From Anoxypelagibacter denitrificans (GTDB taxonomy: Bacteria > Pseudomonadota > Alphaproteobacteria > Pelagibacterales > Pelagibacteraceae): DNA of 23,674 nt. The stretch spans positions 1 to 23,674 of the forward strand of contig JAGFVZ010000008.1 of NCBI GenBank assembly GCA_017640265.1. Direction: 5' to 3'. Positions 8,137-16,438 of this stretch are shown piece by piece (position 1 is the stretch's first letter; each line of letters begins with the position of its first letter). The notes under the pieces are model-generated. The model saw nothing but the letters and a program-made list of their open reading frames with translations. It was not told where the DNA came from and did not search any database. A program made the position numbers and the translations under genes.

Positions 8137-9336
8137 TTAGATCTTAGCCATTTTTGCAGAATTGCCAAGTTCCTCTTCGATCCTCAATAGTCTGTTATAT
8201 TTAGACACCCTCTCAGATCTTGCTAGAGAACCGGTTTTAATTTGAGAGGAATTTGTCCCAACTGCCAAATCAGCTATAAAGGTATCTTCTGAGTCGCCAG
8301 ATCGATGTGAGATAATAGTTTTAAAACCACTTTTGTGAGCCAAATTAATTACCTCCATTGTTTCCGTAAGAGTGCCTATTTGATTGGGTTTAATTAATAT
8401 TGCGTTTGCTGCCTTTTCTTTTATGCCTTTATTTAATCTTTCTTTATTAGTTGCAAACAGATCATCTCCAACAATTTGGATGTTATTGGTTTTCATAAAC
8501 GTCGTCCAAGACTTCCAGTCATCCTCTGCAAATGGATCTTCTATAGATTTAATGGGATATTTTTTAATTAATTCAGAATAGTAATCTATTGTTTTTGGCT
8601 CATCCAGTTCATTAGCAGCTACATCTAAACAAATTGAAACGTCATCACCTGGTTTAAAACCAGATTTTTCAATTGCATTTATTATTGTTTTAATTGCTTC
8701 TTCAGTACTTTTTAAATTTGGAGCAAATCCACCTTCGTCACCGACGTTAGTAGTGTCAAGCATTCCTTTTAAATTTTGAATTACTAAAAAACCTCTTCTA
8801 ATAGCCTCGGAAAACGAGTTTGTTTTTTCAGGGCGTATCATAAACTCTTGAATATCTAAATTGTTATTCGCATGAACACCACCATTTATAATATTTAAAA
8901 GTGGTATTGGTAGCTGAATGCTTTTAGAGTTTCCTAAATATTTATACAAAGAGGTATTTTTCTCTATCGCTGCTAGCTTACACGAGGCTATTGAAACAGC
9001 TAAAATTGCATTAGCACCAAGTTTTTTCTTTTGTTCGGTACCATCTAAGTCTATTAAAGTTTTGTCTATCTTTGCTTGATCACTACTATTAATATTTTGT
9101 AGAGCTTTTGTTATTGGACCATTTATATTTTCAACTGCTTTAAAAACACTTTTGCCTAGATAATTTTTATTATCTTTATCTCTTAATTCATAAGCTTCGT
9201 GGGTACCTGTTGATGCTCCTGAAGGAACTATTGCTAAAGCATGATGTCCGTCGTCTGAAAAAACTTCGGCTTCTACGGTTGGATTTCCTCTGCTATCAAA
9301 AACCTGTCGGCCTTTGATCTTTTTAATTTTTGCCAT
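8137..9336 (-). CDS. eno: Enolase (short form with a trimmed internal loop)
   Basis: Glycolytic 2-phosphoglycerate dehydratase, 399 aa against the usual ~425. Recognisable blocks in order are VFDSRGNPTVEAEV, PSGASTGTHEA, LGANAILAVS, NIINGGVHANNNLDIQEFMI (family HADNN has become HANNN), VGDEGGFAPNL with the catalytic Glu, SICLDVAANEL (metal Asp), SIEDPFAEDDW (metal Glu), IVGDDLFATN (metal Asp), ILIKPNQIGT (catalytic Lys) and ISHRSGDSEDT. The missing residues are mainly between DVAANEL and IDYYSELI, where other enolases carry a ~20-residue loop. Active-site residues are intact, so it should be functional. Its ATG lies inside the kdsA end (14-base overlap), and it is part of the tpiA-secG-pyrG-kdsA-eno run typical of alphaproteobacteria. 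Confidence 0.96.
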   Translation of the reverse strand: MAKIKKIKGRQVFDSRGNPTVEAEVFSDDGHHALAIVPSGASTGTHEAYELRDKDNKNYLGKSVFKAVENINGPITKALQNINSSDQAKIDKTLIDLDGTEQKKKLGANAILAVSIASCKLAAIEKNTSLYKYLGNSKSIQLPIPLLNIINGGVHANNNLDIQEFMIRPEKTNSFSEAIRRGFLVIQNLKGMLDTTNVGDEGGFAPNLKSTEEAIKTIINAIEKSGFKPGDDVSICLDVAANELDEPKTIDYYSELIKKYPIKSIEDPFAEDDWKSWTTFMKTNNIQIVGDDLFATNKERLNKGIKEKAANAILIKPNQIGTLTETMEVINLAHKSGFKTIISHRSGDSEDTFIADLAVGTNSSQIKTGSLARSERVSKYNRLLRIEEELGNSAKMAKI

Positions 9337-10156
9337 TCTTTATTAATTTATCAATTGTAACCAATTGTTGTAACAAGCTGGGCATTTTTGATAATGGAAC
9401 CATGCTGGGACCATCTGACGGTGCATTATCTGGATCTGGATGTGTTTCTATAAAAACTGCGGCAACACCCACAGCGATTGCTGCACGTGCAAGATACTCC
9501 ACAAACTCTCTCTGTCCTCCACTTTTATCTCCCATGCCACCGGGTTGTTGAATTGAATGTGTTGCGTCAAAAACTACTGGATAACCATTTTTTGCCATGA
9601 TAGGCAACGATCTCATGTCGGACACTAAAGTATTGTAACCAAAACTTGCTCCTCTCTCTGTAACTAAAATATTTGTATTTCCTGAATCGGCAATTTTTTT
9701 TGTTACGTTAATCATATCCCAAGGAGCTAGAAACTGCCCTTTTTTAACATTTATAACTTTTCCTGTTTTAGCGGCGGCAATTAATAAATCAGTTTGTCTA
9801 CACAAAAAAGCTGGTATCTGTAAAACATCAACGTGTTTTGAAACAACCGCACACTGTTCTGCTGTATGAACATCTGTTAAAACTGGTACTCCCACATCTT
9901 TTCGAATTTTATCAAAAACCGGAAGAGATTTTTCAAGACCAGCTCCCCTTTTTCCTTTTAGACTGGTTCTGTTAGCTTTATCAAAAGATGTTTTATAAAT
10001 AAGACCTATGCCAAGCTTTTCCGTAATCTTTTTTAATTCAGAAGCAACATCCAATGCATGTTTTTCGTTCTCCAATTGACACGGGCCTGCTATCAAAGTG
10101 AATGGACTTGTATTTGAAATATTTAGTTTTCCGCATTTAACTAATTTGCTCTCCAT
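9323..10156 (-). CDS. kdsA: 3-deoxy-D-manno-octulosonate 8-phosphate (KDO8P) synthase
   Basis: Condenses arabinose 5-phosphate with phosphoenolpyruvate to make KDO8P for the LPS core; cytoplasmic, 277 aa, normal length. Motifs are LIAGPCQLEN, YKTSFDKANRTS, GLEKSLPVFDKI, PVLTDVHTAEQ, LQIPAFLCRQTDLL, INVKKGQFLAPWDM, TERGASFGYN, FDATHSIQQPGG and IETHPDPDNAPSDGPS. Cys26 in AGPC, with the His of ATHS, the Glu of FIETH and the Asp of PSDG, forms the four-ligand set of the metal-dependent class; the E. coli metal-free class has Asn at the Cys position. The ATG shares one base with the pyrG stop (TAATG). Together with lpxB at the far end of the window it indicates a Gram-negative outer membrane with KDO-containing LPS. 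Confidence 0.96.
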   Translation of the reverse strand: MESKLVKCGKLNISNTSPFTLIAGPCQLENEKHALDVASELKKITEKLGIGLIYKTSFDKANRTSLKGKRGAGLEKSLPVFDKIRKDVGVPVLTDVHTAEQCAVVSKHVDVLQIPAFLCRQTDLLIAAAKTGKVINVKKGQFLAPWDMINVTKKIADSGNTNILVTERGASFGYNTLVSDMRSLPIMAKNGYPVVFDATHSIQQPGGMGDKSGGQREFVEYLARAAIAVGVAAVFIETHPDPDNAPSDGPSMVPLSKMPSLLQQLVTIDKLIKNGKN

Positions 10157-11781
10157 TAGTTTTTTCTCCTATTGCTACCCGCAGCCTTAATAAAAGAAGA
10201 AAATAATGGGTGTGGTGTAAAAGGTCTTGATTTAAATTCGGGATGAAACTGAACACCAACAAACCAAGGATGATCTCTTAATTCAATTATTTCAGGAAGT
10301 GTTCCGTCTGGAGACAAAGCAGAAAAAATTAGTCCCTTTTTTTCAAAATCATTTTTATATTTTATATTCACTTCATACCTATGTCTGTGTCTTTCTTTAA
10401 TTTTATTTTCAGAATATATTTTAGATATCAAAGAATTATTCTTTAATACAGCATCGTATAAACCTAATCTCATCGTTCCACCTAAATTCTTCTCGCTTCC
10501 TTTAATTCTTTTCTTTCCTTTTTGCCACTCCTCAAGCAATCCAACAACTGGTGTACAATTATTTCCAAACTCACTAGTAGAAGCATTTTTGATATTCAAT
10601 AAATTCCTAGCAGCCTCAATAACTGCCATTTGCATACCAAAGCAAATACCGAAGAAAGGTATATGATTCAATCTTGCATATTTTATGGCAGCAATTTTAC
10701 CTTCACTGCCTCTTTTTCCAAAACCTCCCGGAATAAGAACGCCCGCTACATCTTTTAATAATGTTTTTATGTTTTCGGGTTTTAAATTTTCTGAGTCTAT
10801 TCTTTTTAAGTTAACCTTTAAGTTATTTGATATGCCTCCGTGAATTAATGCTTCATCAAGTGACTTGTAAGCATCTTTGAGATTAACATACTTCCCTATA
10901 ATACCTATGTTCACATCTCTTTTTGGATTAAGAACTTTTGTTGTAATATTTTTCCATTTACTGAGGTCAGGTGATTTTTTGTTCTTAATATTAAAGTGTG
11001 ATAAAACTCGATCGTCTAGTTTCTCTTTGTGAAAGCTAATTGGCGCCTCATATATCGTCCTTACATCAACGGTTTCAATAACATTATCTATGGGAACGTT
11101 GCAAAATAAAGATATTTTTTTTCTTTCTGCTTTTGGAATTTCTCTTTCTGATCTACAAATTATTATGTCTGGCTGAATACCTAGGCTTCTTAACTCTTTA
11201 ACAGAATGTTGTGTTGGTTTGGTTTTAAGCTCTCCAGATGCTTTGAGGTAAGGAACTAAAGTTAAATGAATAAACAAACTGTTCTTTTTTCCTATATCGT
11301 TAGAAAATTGTCTAATCGCTTCAAGAAAAGGTAAACTTTCTATGTCCCCAACAGTTCCACCAATTTCACAAATAATAAAATCTTCATTTTTTACATTATG
11401 AGATATAAATTTCTTTATACGATCGGTGACATGAGGAACAACTTGAACGGTTCCACCTAAATAATCTCCTCTTCTTTCTTGCTTAATTATATCGCTGTAA
11501 ATACCACCAGTTGTTATGTTGTCTGATTGTGTAGCAGAAATTCCTGTAAATCTTTCATAATGACCTATGTCTAAATCTGTTTCGGCACCATCGTCCGTTA
11601 CAAAAACTTCCCCGTGTTGAAAAGGATTCATGGTTCCTGGATCAACATTTAAATATGGATCTAATTTTCTAACTCTTACTTTAAAACCTCTTAACTGAAG
11701 TAACGCAGCCAACGAAGCTGAAGAGAGTCCTTTACCTAGTGATGAAACCACGCCGCCAGTGACAAAAACATATCGCGCCAT
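10156..11781 (-). CDS. pyrG: CTP synthase
   Basis: Glutamine-dependent amination of UTP to CTP; 541 aa, full length. The N-terminal synthetase domain starts YVFVTGGVVSSLGKGLSSAS (P-loop) and contains RKLDPYLNVDPGTMNPFQHGEV, VTDDGAETDLDIGHYERF, EIGGTVGDIES and the UTP/CTP-binding segments around KTKPTQHSVKELRSLGI. The C-terminal class I glutaminase domain (~295-541) has the nucleophile Cys380 in FFGICFGMQMA, an oxyanion segment GGFGKRGSEGK and the His/Glu pair in VQFHPEFKS. The first ATG at 11781 gives the standard MARYVFVTGG start. It follows secG with a 39-base gap and is coupled to kdsA by a one-base overlap. Confidence 0.97.
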   Translation of the reverse strand: MARYVFVTGGVVSSLGKGLSSASLAALLQLRGFKVRVRKLDPYLNVDPGTMNPFQHGEVFVTDDGAETDLDIGHYERFTGISATQSDNITTGGIYSDIIKQERRGDYLGGTVQVVPHVTDRIKKFISHNVKNEDFIICEIGGTVGDIESLPFLEAIRQFSNDIGKKNSLFIHLTLVPYLKASGELKTKPTQHSVKELRSLGIQPDIIICRSEREIPKAERKKISLFCNVPIDNVIETVDVRTIYEAPISFHKEKLDDRVLSHFNIKNKKSPDLSKWKNITTKVLNPKRDVNIGIIGKYVNLKDAYKSLDEALIHGGISNNLKVNLKRIDSENLKPENIKTLLKDVAGVLIPGGFGKRGSEGKIAAIKYARLNHIPFFGICFGMQMAVIEAARNLLNIKNASTSEFGNNCTPVVGLLEEWQKGKKRIKGSEKNLGGTMRLGLYDAVLKNNSLISKIYSENKIKERHRHRYEVNIKYKNDFEKKGLIFSALSPDGTLPEIIELRDHPWFVGVQFHPEFKSRPFTPHPLFSSFIKAAGSNRRKN

Positions 11782-11820
11782 GGAAGGACATTATATATAT
11801 TTTTTACTACAAAATAAAGT

Positions 11821-12126
11821 CTATTTTTCTGAATCTGGAATTTGTGGTGAATCTAAATCTTTTTTTTCTTCTATTTTTTCAATAACTGACTGTGTCTCTT
11901 GTAAATCGCCTCTAGAGATAACTACAAGTAAGATACTAGAGATGATAAATAAAGCTGCAATAATACCGGTTGATTTAGTTAAAAAACTTCCAACAGCTCT
12001 GGTTGATGCAAAATTATCTTGTGATACACCCAGCCCAAGCGCGCCGCCTTCTGATCTTTGAAGTAAAATAATTAAAACCAAAACAATCGCTAAAACGACA
12101 TTTGCTGTTACTAAAATTGTCTCCAT
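11821..12126 (-). CDS. secG: Protein translocase subunit SecG
   Basis: Inner-membrane accessory subunit of the SecYEG translocon, 101 aa. It has two membrane segments (about 3-21 and 52-70) with the conserved cytosolic loop between them, LLQRSEGGALGLGVSQDNF, and a charged, proline-containing C-terminal tail (EKIEEKKDLDSPQIP). The family signature LQ.(G/S)EGGALG is exact. It sits between tpiA (5-base gap) and pyrG, the standard alphaproteobacterial order. Confidence 0.95.
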   Translation of the reverse strand: METILVTANVVLAIVLVLIILLQRSEGGALGLGVSQDNFASTRAVGSFLTKSTGIIAALFIISSILLVVISRGDLQETQSVIEKIEEKKDLDSPQIPDSEK

Positions 12127-12131
12127 ATCAG

Positions 12132-12893
12132 TTATTTATAGAAGTTTTTTATTATATCAATAAAATCTTTTGATGATTTTGAAGCACCTCCGATTAAAAA
12201 ACCATCTAATTCTTTGATAGATTTAAAATTATATACGCTTTTTTTATCGACTGAACCTCCATATAAAATTTTTGGCTCGTGCCTTGTTTTAAAATGTTTT
12301 TTTACAAATTTCTTAATAGTAATAATGTTTTTTCTTAATTCATAAGAGGAAGGAACTCTTCCTGTTCCAATAGACCACACAGGTTCATATGCAATAACAA
12401 TTTTTCTTAGATTATATTTTTTTTCTATTGCAGATTTTAATTGTCTTTTCAGAACCTTTATAGTCATTTTTTTCTTTTTTTCATTTTTGTTTTCTCCGAT
12501 ACAAAAAATGACATTAAAGTTATTTTTTAAACACAATAAAATTTTTTCTTTTATGATTTTATCATTCTCACCTCTGGCTCTATTTTCTGAATGGCCGATA
12601 ATGATATGATTAACTCCGGTCTTTTTAATCATAAAGGGACTTATAGATCCCGTATAAGCACCAAAGTTATCCTTATAATAACAATTTTGCGCACAAATAA
12701 AAATTTTCTTTTTTTTATATTTATAAGAAAAATCCTGTAATAAAGTATGGGGTGGAGCAATAATTACTTTATACTTTCTATTATTTTTTTTATCTTGTTT
12801 AAAATAATGGTTAATTTTATCTAGAATTTTAATAGAACTTGGAATTCCAAACATTTTCCAATTTCCGACAAAATATCTAATCTGGCTTGCCAT
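12132..12893 (-). CDS. tpiA: Triosephosphate isomerase
   Basis: Interconverts dihydroxyacetone phosphate and glyceraldehyde 3-phosphate; 253 aa, standard TIM-barrel length. Catalytic residues are visible: Asn11 and Lys13 (GNWKM), His101 in IIIGHSENR and Glu170 in AYEPVWSIGTG, with phosphate-binding blocks ILYGGSV and GFLIGGAS. The usual GHSERR reads GHSENR and the lid reads EPVWSIGTG rather than EPVWAIGTG; both are conservative. It is very Lys-rich (runs such as KYKKKKIF and ENKNEKKKKM), reflecting the A-rich codons of this genome. It is first of the collinear run tpiA-secG-pyrG-kdsA-eno, divergent from ppiD across 62 bases. Confidence 0.96.
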   Translation of the reverse strand: MASQIRYFVGNWKMFGIPSSIKILDKINHYFKQDKKNNRKYKVIIAPPHTLLQDFSYKYKKKKIFICAQNCYYKDNFGAYTGSISPFMIKKTGVNHIIIGHSENRARGENDKIIKEKILLCLKNNFNVIFCIGENKNEKKKKMTIKVLKRQLKSAIEKKYNLRKIVIAYEPVWSIGTGRVPSSYELRKNIITIKKFVKKHFKTRHEPKILYGGSVDKKSVYNFKSIKELDGFLIGGASKSSKDFIDIIKNFYK

Positions 12894-12923
12894 AATTTAA
12901 AGCTTTATTTATAGATTTTTTAA

Positions 12924-12929
12924 TATAAT
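12924..12929 (+). promoter_or_regulatory. Candidate -10 element for the ppiD-trp transcript
   Basis: An exact TATAAT occurs in the 62-base divergent spacer between tpiA and ppiD, 26 bases before the ppiD ATG. I see no good -35 hexamer 16-18 bases upstream, and the spacer is almost pure A/T, so this may be chance. Confidence 0.25.
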
Positions 12930-12955
12930 TAATTTAAATTTCTTAAATTAAATTT

Positions 12956-14410
12956 ATGCTTTCATCAATAAGAAAATTTTCTAAAACATTTGCAGCTAAG
13001 ATTTTTATAGCAATAATAGCGCTACCTTTCATTTTCTGGGGAATGGGCCCTCTTTTTGTCTCAGGAGAAAAAAATGTTTTGCTTGAGATAAATGATAATA
13101 AAACAAATTCTGAAGAATTTATTGCCTATATTCAAAAAATAAATCTTAATAAAGATGAAGTAAAAAGGATAGGAAAATCCAAAATATTTGATCAAATTCT
13201 AACTAATTATATTAGTGAAAAAATTATTGCTATTGAAACAGAAAAAAAAGGTATCCAACTTACCGATAGAGCTTTAAAAAATATATTAATTAACGACAAA
13301 TATTTTTTAAAAGATGGAAAATTTTCAAGAACTAAGTATGAAAAATTTTTATTAAAAAATAGATACGCAGCACCAATTTATGAAAGAAGCGTTGCAAACG
13401 TAGAGTTGAAAGGACAGCTCCTTACTTATTATGGCGGAGGAATAAAGCTTCCAAAATTTATTATAAACGATTCATATAAAAGGGAAAATCAAATTAAAGA
13501 GATTGATTTTATAGATTTGAATAAAATTTATTCAAAAAATACGCCTTCTGAAGAAGATGTTAAAAATTTTTATGAAAAAAACAAAGGTTTATTCAAAGAA
13601 AAATTTAAAACATTCAAGTATTTAGAATTAACTCCAGAAATTTTAACTGAAAAAAAAGATTTTGACGAAGATTATTTTAAAAAACTGGATAGTATTGAGA
13701 ATGATATTTTAGATGGAAAGACATTTGATTCAATAGTTTCTAGAAATAAACAAAAAGTCATAAATATAGAATTTGTTAATTCTAGAAAATCTAACCAAGA
13801 TGGTGTTTTTTTAGAAAAAATAAATGACACGCTTTTAAAAAAAATATTTTCGATAGAAAATAAAAATAAGCCAGAATTTATAAGTTTTGATAATAACTAT
13901 TACATTGCAGAAGTGTTAGATGAAAAAGATATGGTTTTAACCTTAAAGGACCAAGAATTAAAAAAAACAATCATAGCACAACTAAAAATCAATTTTATAA
14001 TAAAAGAAAACGCAAAACTTTTAGAAAAAATTAGAAACAAAAAATTTCACGAAAAAGAAATGCTCCAACTATCAAAAAAAAATAATGTTACAATAAATAA
14101 AGCAAAAATTAATAATATTAAGGATACATCAAAATTTAGTCCTAATTTATTGAAAACAATATATAAATTTAATAGTGGTCAAATTTTTGTATTGTCAGAT
14201 AATCTTTTAAAAAAAAATTACTTAGTTAGAATTACTAAAGAAAAAAATCCTAAAATTGATCCTAATTCAGATATTTACAAACAATATGTAGCAAAGGCTA
14301 ATGCTGAATACATTTCAAAAGTTTACAAGTCCTATGACAATTATATAAATGCTAACTATAAAATTGATGTTAATAATAAAGCTTTAGAGAGACTAAAAAA
14401 TTCATTTTAA
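12956..14410 (+). CDS. PpiD-like periplasmic folding factor with degenerate parvulin domain
   Basis: Membrane-anchored SurA/PpiD-type chaperone, 484 aa (E. coli PpiD is ~620). It has a basic N-terminus (MLSSIRKFSKTFAAK), one membrane anchor (about 15-34, IFIAIIALPFIFWGMGPLF) and then a long periplasmic region. The N-terminal chaperone domain is recognisable: INDNKTNSEEFIAYIQK, ILTNYISEKIIAIETEKKGI, YFLKDGKFSRTKYEKFLLKN. The segment where a parvulin PPIase would lie (about 200-325) has no clear GGDLGWF-type motif, only a weak ending, EFISFDNNYYIAEVLD. So it may be a chaperone without isomerase activity (inference). Adjacency to trpE is the conserved alphaproteobacterial order; its stop overlaps the trpE ATG (TAATG). 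Confidence 0.82.
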   Translation: MLSSIRKFSKTFAAKIFIAIIALPFIFWGMGPLFVSGEKNVLLEINDNKTNSEEFIAYIQKINLNKDEVKRIGKSKIFDQILTNYISEKIIAIETEKKGIQLTDRALKNILINDKYFLKDGKFSRTKYEKFLLKNRYAAPIYERSVANVELKGQLLTYYGGGIKLPKFIINDSYKRENQIKEIDFIDLNKIYSKNTPSEEDVKNFYEKNKGLFKEKFKTFKYLELTPEILTEKKDFDEDYFKKLDSIENDILDGKTFDSIVSRNKQKVINIEFVNSRKSNQDGVFLEKINDTLLKKIFSIENKNKPEFISFDNNYYIAEVLDEKDMVLTLKDQELKKTIIAQLKINFIIKENAKLLEKIRNKKFHEKEMLQLSKKNNVTINKAKINNIKDTSKFSPNLLKTIYKFNSGQIFVLSDNLLKKNYLVRITKEKNPKIDPNSDIYKQYVAKANAEYISKVYKSYDNYINANYKIDVNNKALERLKNSF

Positions 14411-15867
14411 TGAAACTAAATACAAGTCTAGAAAAATTTAAAAACCTACATAAAAAAAAACAAAATCAAATAATTTTTTTTTCAAAAGATTGTAGAAATT
14501 ATGTTTTTATAGAAAATTTATATAAATTTATACTCATTAAAAAAAATAGTTTTATATTTGAATCGGTTGAAAAGGGAACAATTAGAGGAAGATACACAAT
14601 AATAGGTTTTGATCCTGATAAAATTTTTGATATTAAAAAAAATAAAATTTTTATCAATAATTTTAAAAAAATAAAAATAGTTAAAAAAAATATTCTCTCT
14701 TATTTAAACCAATTAATTGAAGATTTTAAAGTAAAAATCCCTGCTAACTTGCCCCAAATGTCTTCCATGCTTGTGGGTTATTTTTCTTATGACATTATAC
14801 GTTTGATCGAAAAAATTCCTAATAAATGCAAAAACGACATAAATATTCCAGATATTAGACTAATGAGACCCAAAACCTTGATTATTTATGACAATTTAAA
14901 AAAAAAAATTTTTTTTATTCAAAATATTTTCAAAGACCAACGTATATCGAACTATAAGTTGGAATATCAAAAAATTAAAAATAATTTAAATGATTTCATA
15001 CATTTTGGAAATATAAATCTTCCCAGCAATTTTCATAAAGTCCATAAGAAGATTAAAATTAAATCAAATATATCAAAATCTAAATTCAAAAATATTGTCT
15101 TAGAGGGTAAAAAATATATTAAAAAAGGAGATATTTTTCAGGTGGTTTTAAGTCAAAGATTCCAAGCTTCGATTGATAAACCGCCATTAGAAATTTACAA
15201 TACTCTAAGAGTTTTAAACCCATCCCCATTTATGTTCTATTTTAATTACAAAGATTTTCAAATCTTAGGGAGTAGTCCTGAAATTCTAGTAAGATTGCTC
15301 AATGATAAAATTACCATTAGACCAATAGCGGGCACAAGACCTAGAGGTAAAAATAAATTACAAGATAAAAAATTAATCTCTGAATTACTTAAAGATCCCA
15401 AAGAACTTGCAGAACATTTGATGCTTCTAGATCTGGGTAGGAACGATGTTGGGAAAGCTGCAAAAATTGGAAGTGTAAAAGTAACGGAAAAATTTAAGAT
15501 AGAAAAATATTCCCACGTAATGCACATTGTTTCAAACGTTGTGGGAAAGTTAAACAAAAAATTCTCTCCCTTTGAAACATTTTTATCAGGTTTCCCTGCA
15601 GGAACGGTAAGTGGCGCGCCCAAAATAAGAGCAATGGAAATAATTGACGAACTAGAGTCTTCAAAAAGAAAACTTTATGCTGGTGGAATAGGTTATTTTA
15701 CAGGAAAACAAGAATTTGATACGTGCATCACTCTAAGAACTGCTTTGATTAAAGATAAAAAAATTTATGTTCAATCAGGTGCGGGAATAGTGGCTGATAG
15801 TAATCCTGAAAAGGAATACAATGAAACCGTAAATAAAGCAAAGGCTTTACTTAAAGCAATAAATTAA
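14410..15867 (+). CDS. trpE: Anthranilate synthase component I
   Basis: First committed step of tryptophan synthesis: chorismate plus ammonia from TrpG to anthranilate. 485 aa, normal for TrpE. The N-terminal half carries FESVEKGTIRGRYTIIGFDP, where the tryptophan feedback site lies in the family. The catalytic half contains KGDIFQVVLSQRF, PSPFMFYF, GSSPEILVR, IRPIAGTRPRG, LLKDPKELAEHLMLLDLGRN, HIVSNVVGKL, FPAGTVSGAPK, GGIGYFTG and YVQSGAGIVADS, all hallmarks of the chorismate-binding fold. It is coupled to ppiD upstream by a one-base overlap, and trpG starts on the base after its stop. No leader peptide or attenuator is possible at this tight junction, so control would act at a promoter upstream of ppiD or not at all. 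Confidence 0.97.
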   Translation: MKLNTSLEKFKNLHKKKQNQIIFFSKDCRNYVFIENLYKFILIKKNSFIFESVEKGTIRGRYTIIGFDPDKIFDIKKNKIFINNFKKIKIVKKNILSYLNQLIEDFKVKIPANLPQMSSMLVGYFSYDIIRLIEKIPNKCKNDINIPDIRLMRPKTLIIYDNLKKKIFFIQNIFKDQRISNYKLEYQKIKNNLNDFIHFGNINLPSNFHKVHKKIKIKSNISKSKFKNIVLEGKKYIKKGDIFQVVLSQRFQASIDKPPLEIYNTLRVLNPSPFMFYFNYKDFQILGSSPEILVRLLNDKITIRPIAGTRPRGKNKLQDKKLISELLKDPKELAEHLMLLDLGRNDVGKAAKIGSVKVTEKFKIEKYSHVMHIVSNVVGKLNKKFSPFETFLSGFPAGTVSGAPKIRAMEIIDELESSKRKLYAGGIGYFTGKQEFDTCITLRTALIKDKKIYVQSGAGIVADSNPEKEYNETVNKAKALLKAIN

Positions 15868-16437
15868 ATGAAAACTCTATTAATAGATAATTACGATAGT
15901 TTTACTTACAATCTTTATCACTACCTATCGTCTTTGAAATGCAAGGTTGAGGTAATTCGAAATGATAAAATCAATTCAAAGGAAATTGTAAGAAAAGGAT
16001 ATAAAAAAATTGTTATTTCTCCTGGTCCTGGAATCCCAAATCAGGCTGGAAATTGCTTAAAAATTGTTAAAGATCTTTTTAAGAAAACACCAATTTTAGG
16101 AGTGTGTTTAGGTCATCAAATCATTGCTCAGGCGTTTGGCACCAAAATAGTAAATGCAAAAAAACTCATGCATGGAAAAACTAGTAAAATTTTTCACAAA
16201 AAAATTGGGATTTTTAAAAATATAAAAAGTACTTTAATAGGAACAAGATACCATAGTCTAATTGTTGATAGGAAAACTTTGAATAAAGACCTTATAATTA
16301 CTGCACAAACTAAAGATCGTGTAATAATGGGAATTATGCATAAAGAGTACAATATACATGGAGTTCAATTTCACCCTGAAAGCATTAGTACAAAAGAAGG
16401 AATGAAGTTAATCAAAAACTTTTTAAATTATAAATAA
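15868..16437 (+). CDS. trpG: Anthranilate synthase component II (glutamine amidotransferase)
   Basis: Class I glutaminase subunit supplying ammonia to TrpE; 189 aa, a stand-alone TrpG. The start is LLIDNYDSFTYNLYHYL. Also present are VISPGPGIPNQAG, the nucleophile Cys80 in GVCLGHQIIAQAFG, HGKTSKI, RYHSLIVDR and the His/Glu pair in GVQFHPESISTKEG. It could also serve p-aminobenzoate synthase, as TrpG/PabA do in many bacteria (inference). It starts directly after the trpE stop with no spacer, and trpD follows after one base. Confidence 0.96.
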   Translation: MKTLLIDNYDSFTYNLYHYLSSLKCKVEVIRNDKINSKEIVRKGYKKIVISPGPGIPNQAGNCLKIVKDLFKKTPILGVCLGHQIIAQAFGTKIVNAKKLMHGKTSKIFHKKIGIFKNIKSTLIGTRYHSLIVDRKTLNKDLIITAQTKDRVIMGIMHKEYNIHGVQFHPESISTKEGMKLIKNFLNYK

Positions 16438-16438
16438 A

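Noticed and set aside
12894..12955. Possible attenuator or leader for the trp genes
   Set aside because: No short ORF with Trp codons and no GC-rich hairpins; only A/T-rich divergent spacer in front of ppiD.
15258..15623. Minus-strand frame of 121 codons
   Set aside because: It is antisense to the catalytic half of trpE, which is unequivocal; no start context or family resemblance.
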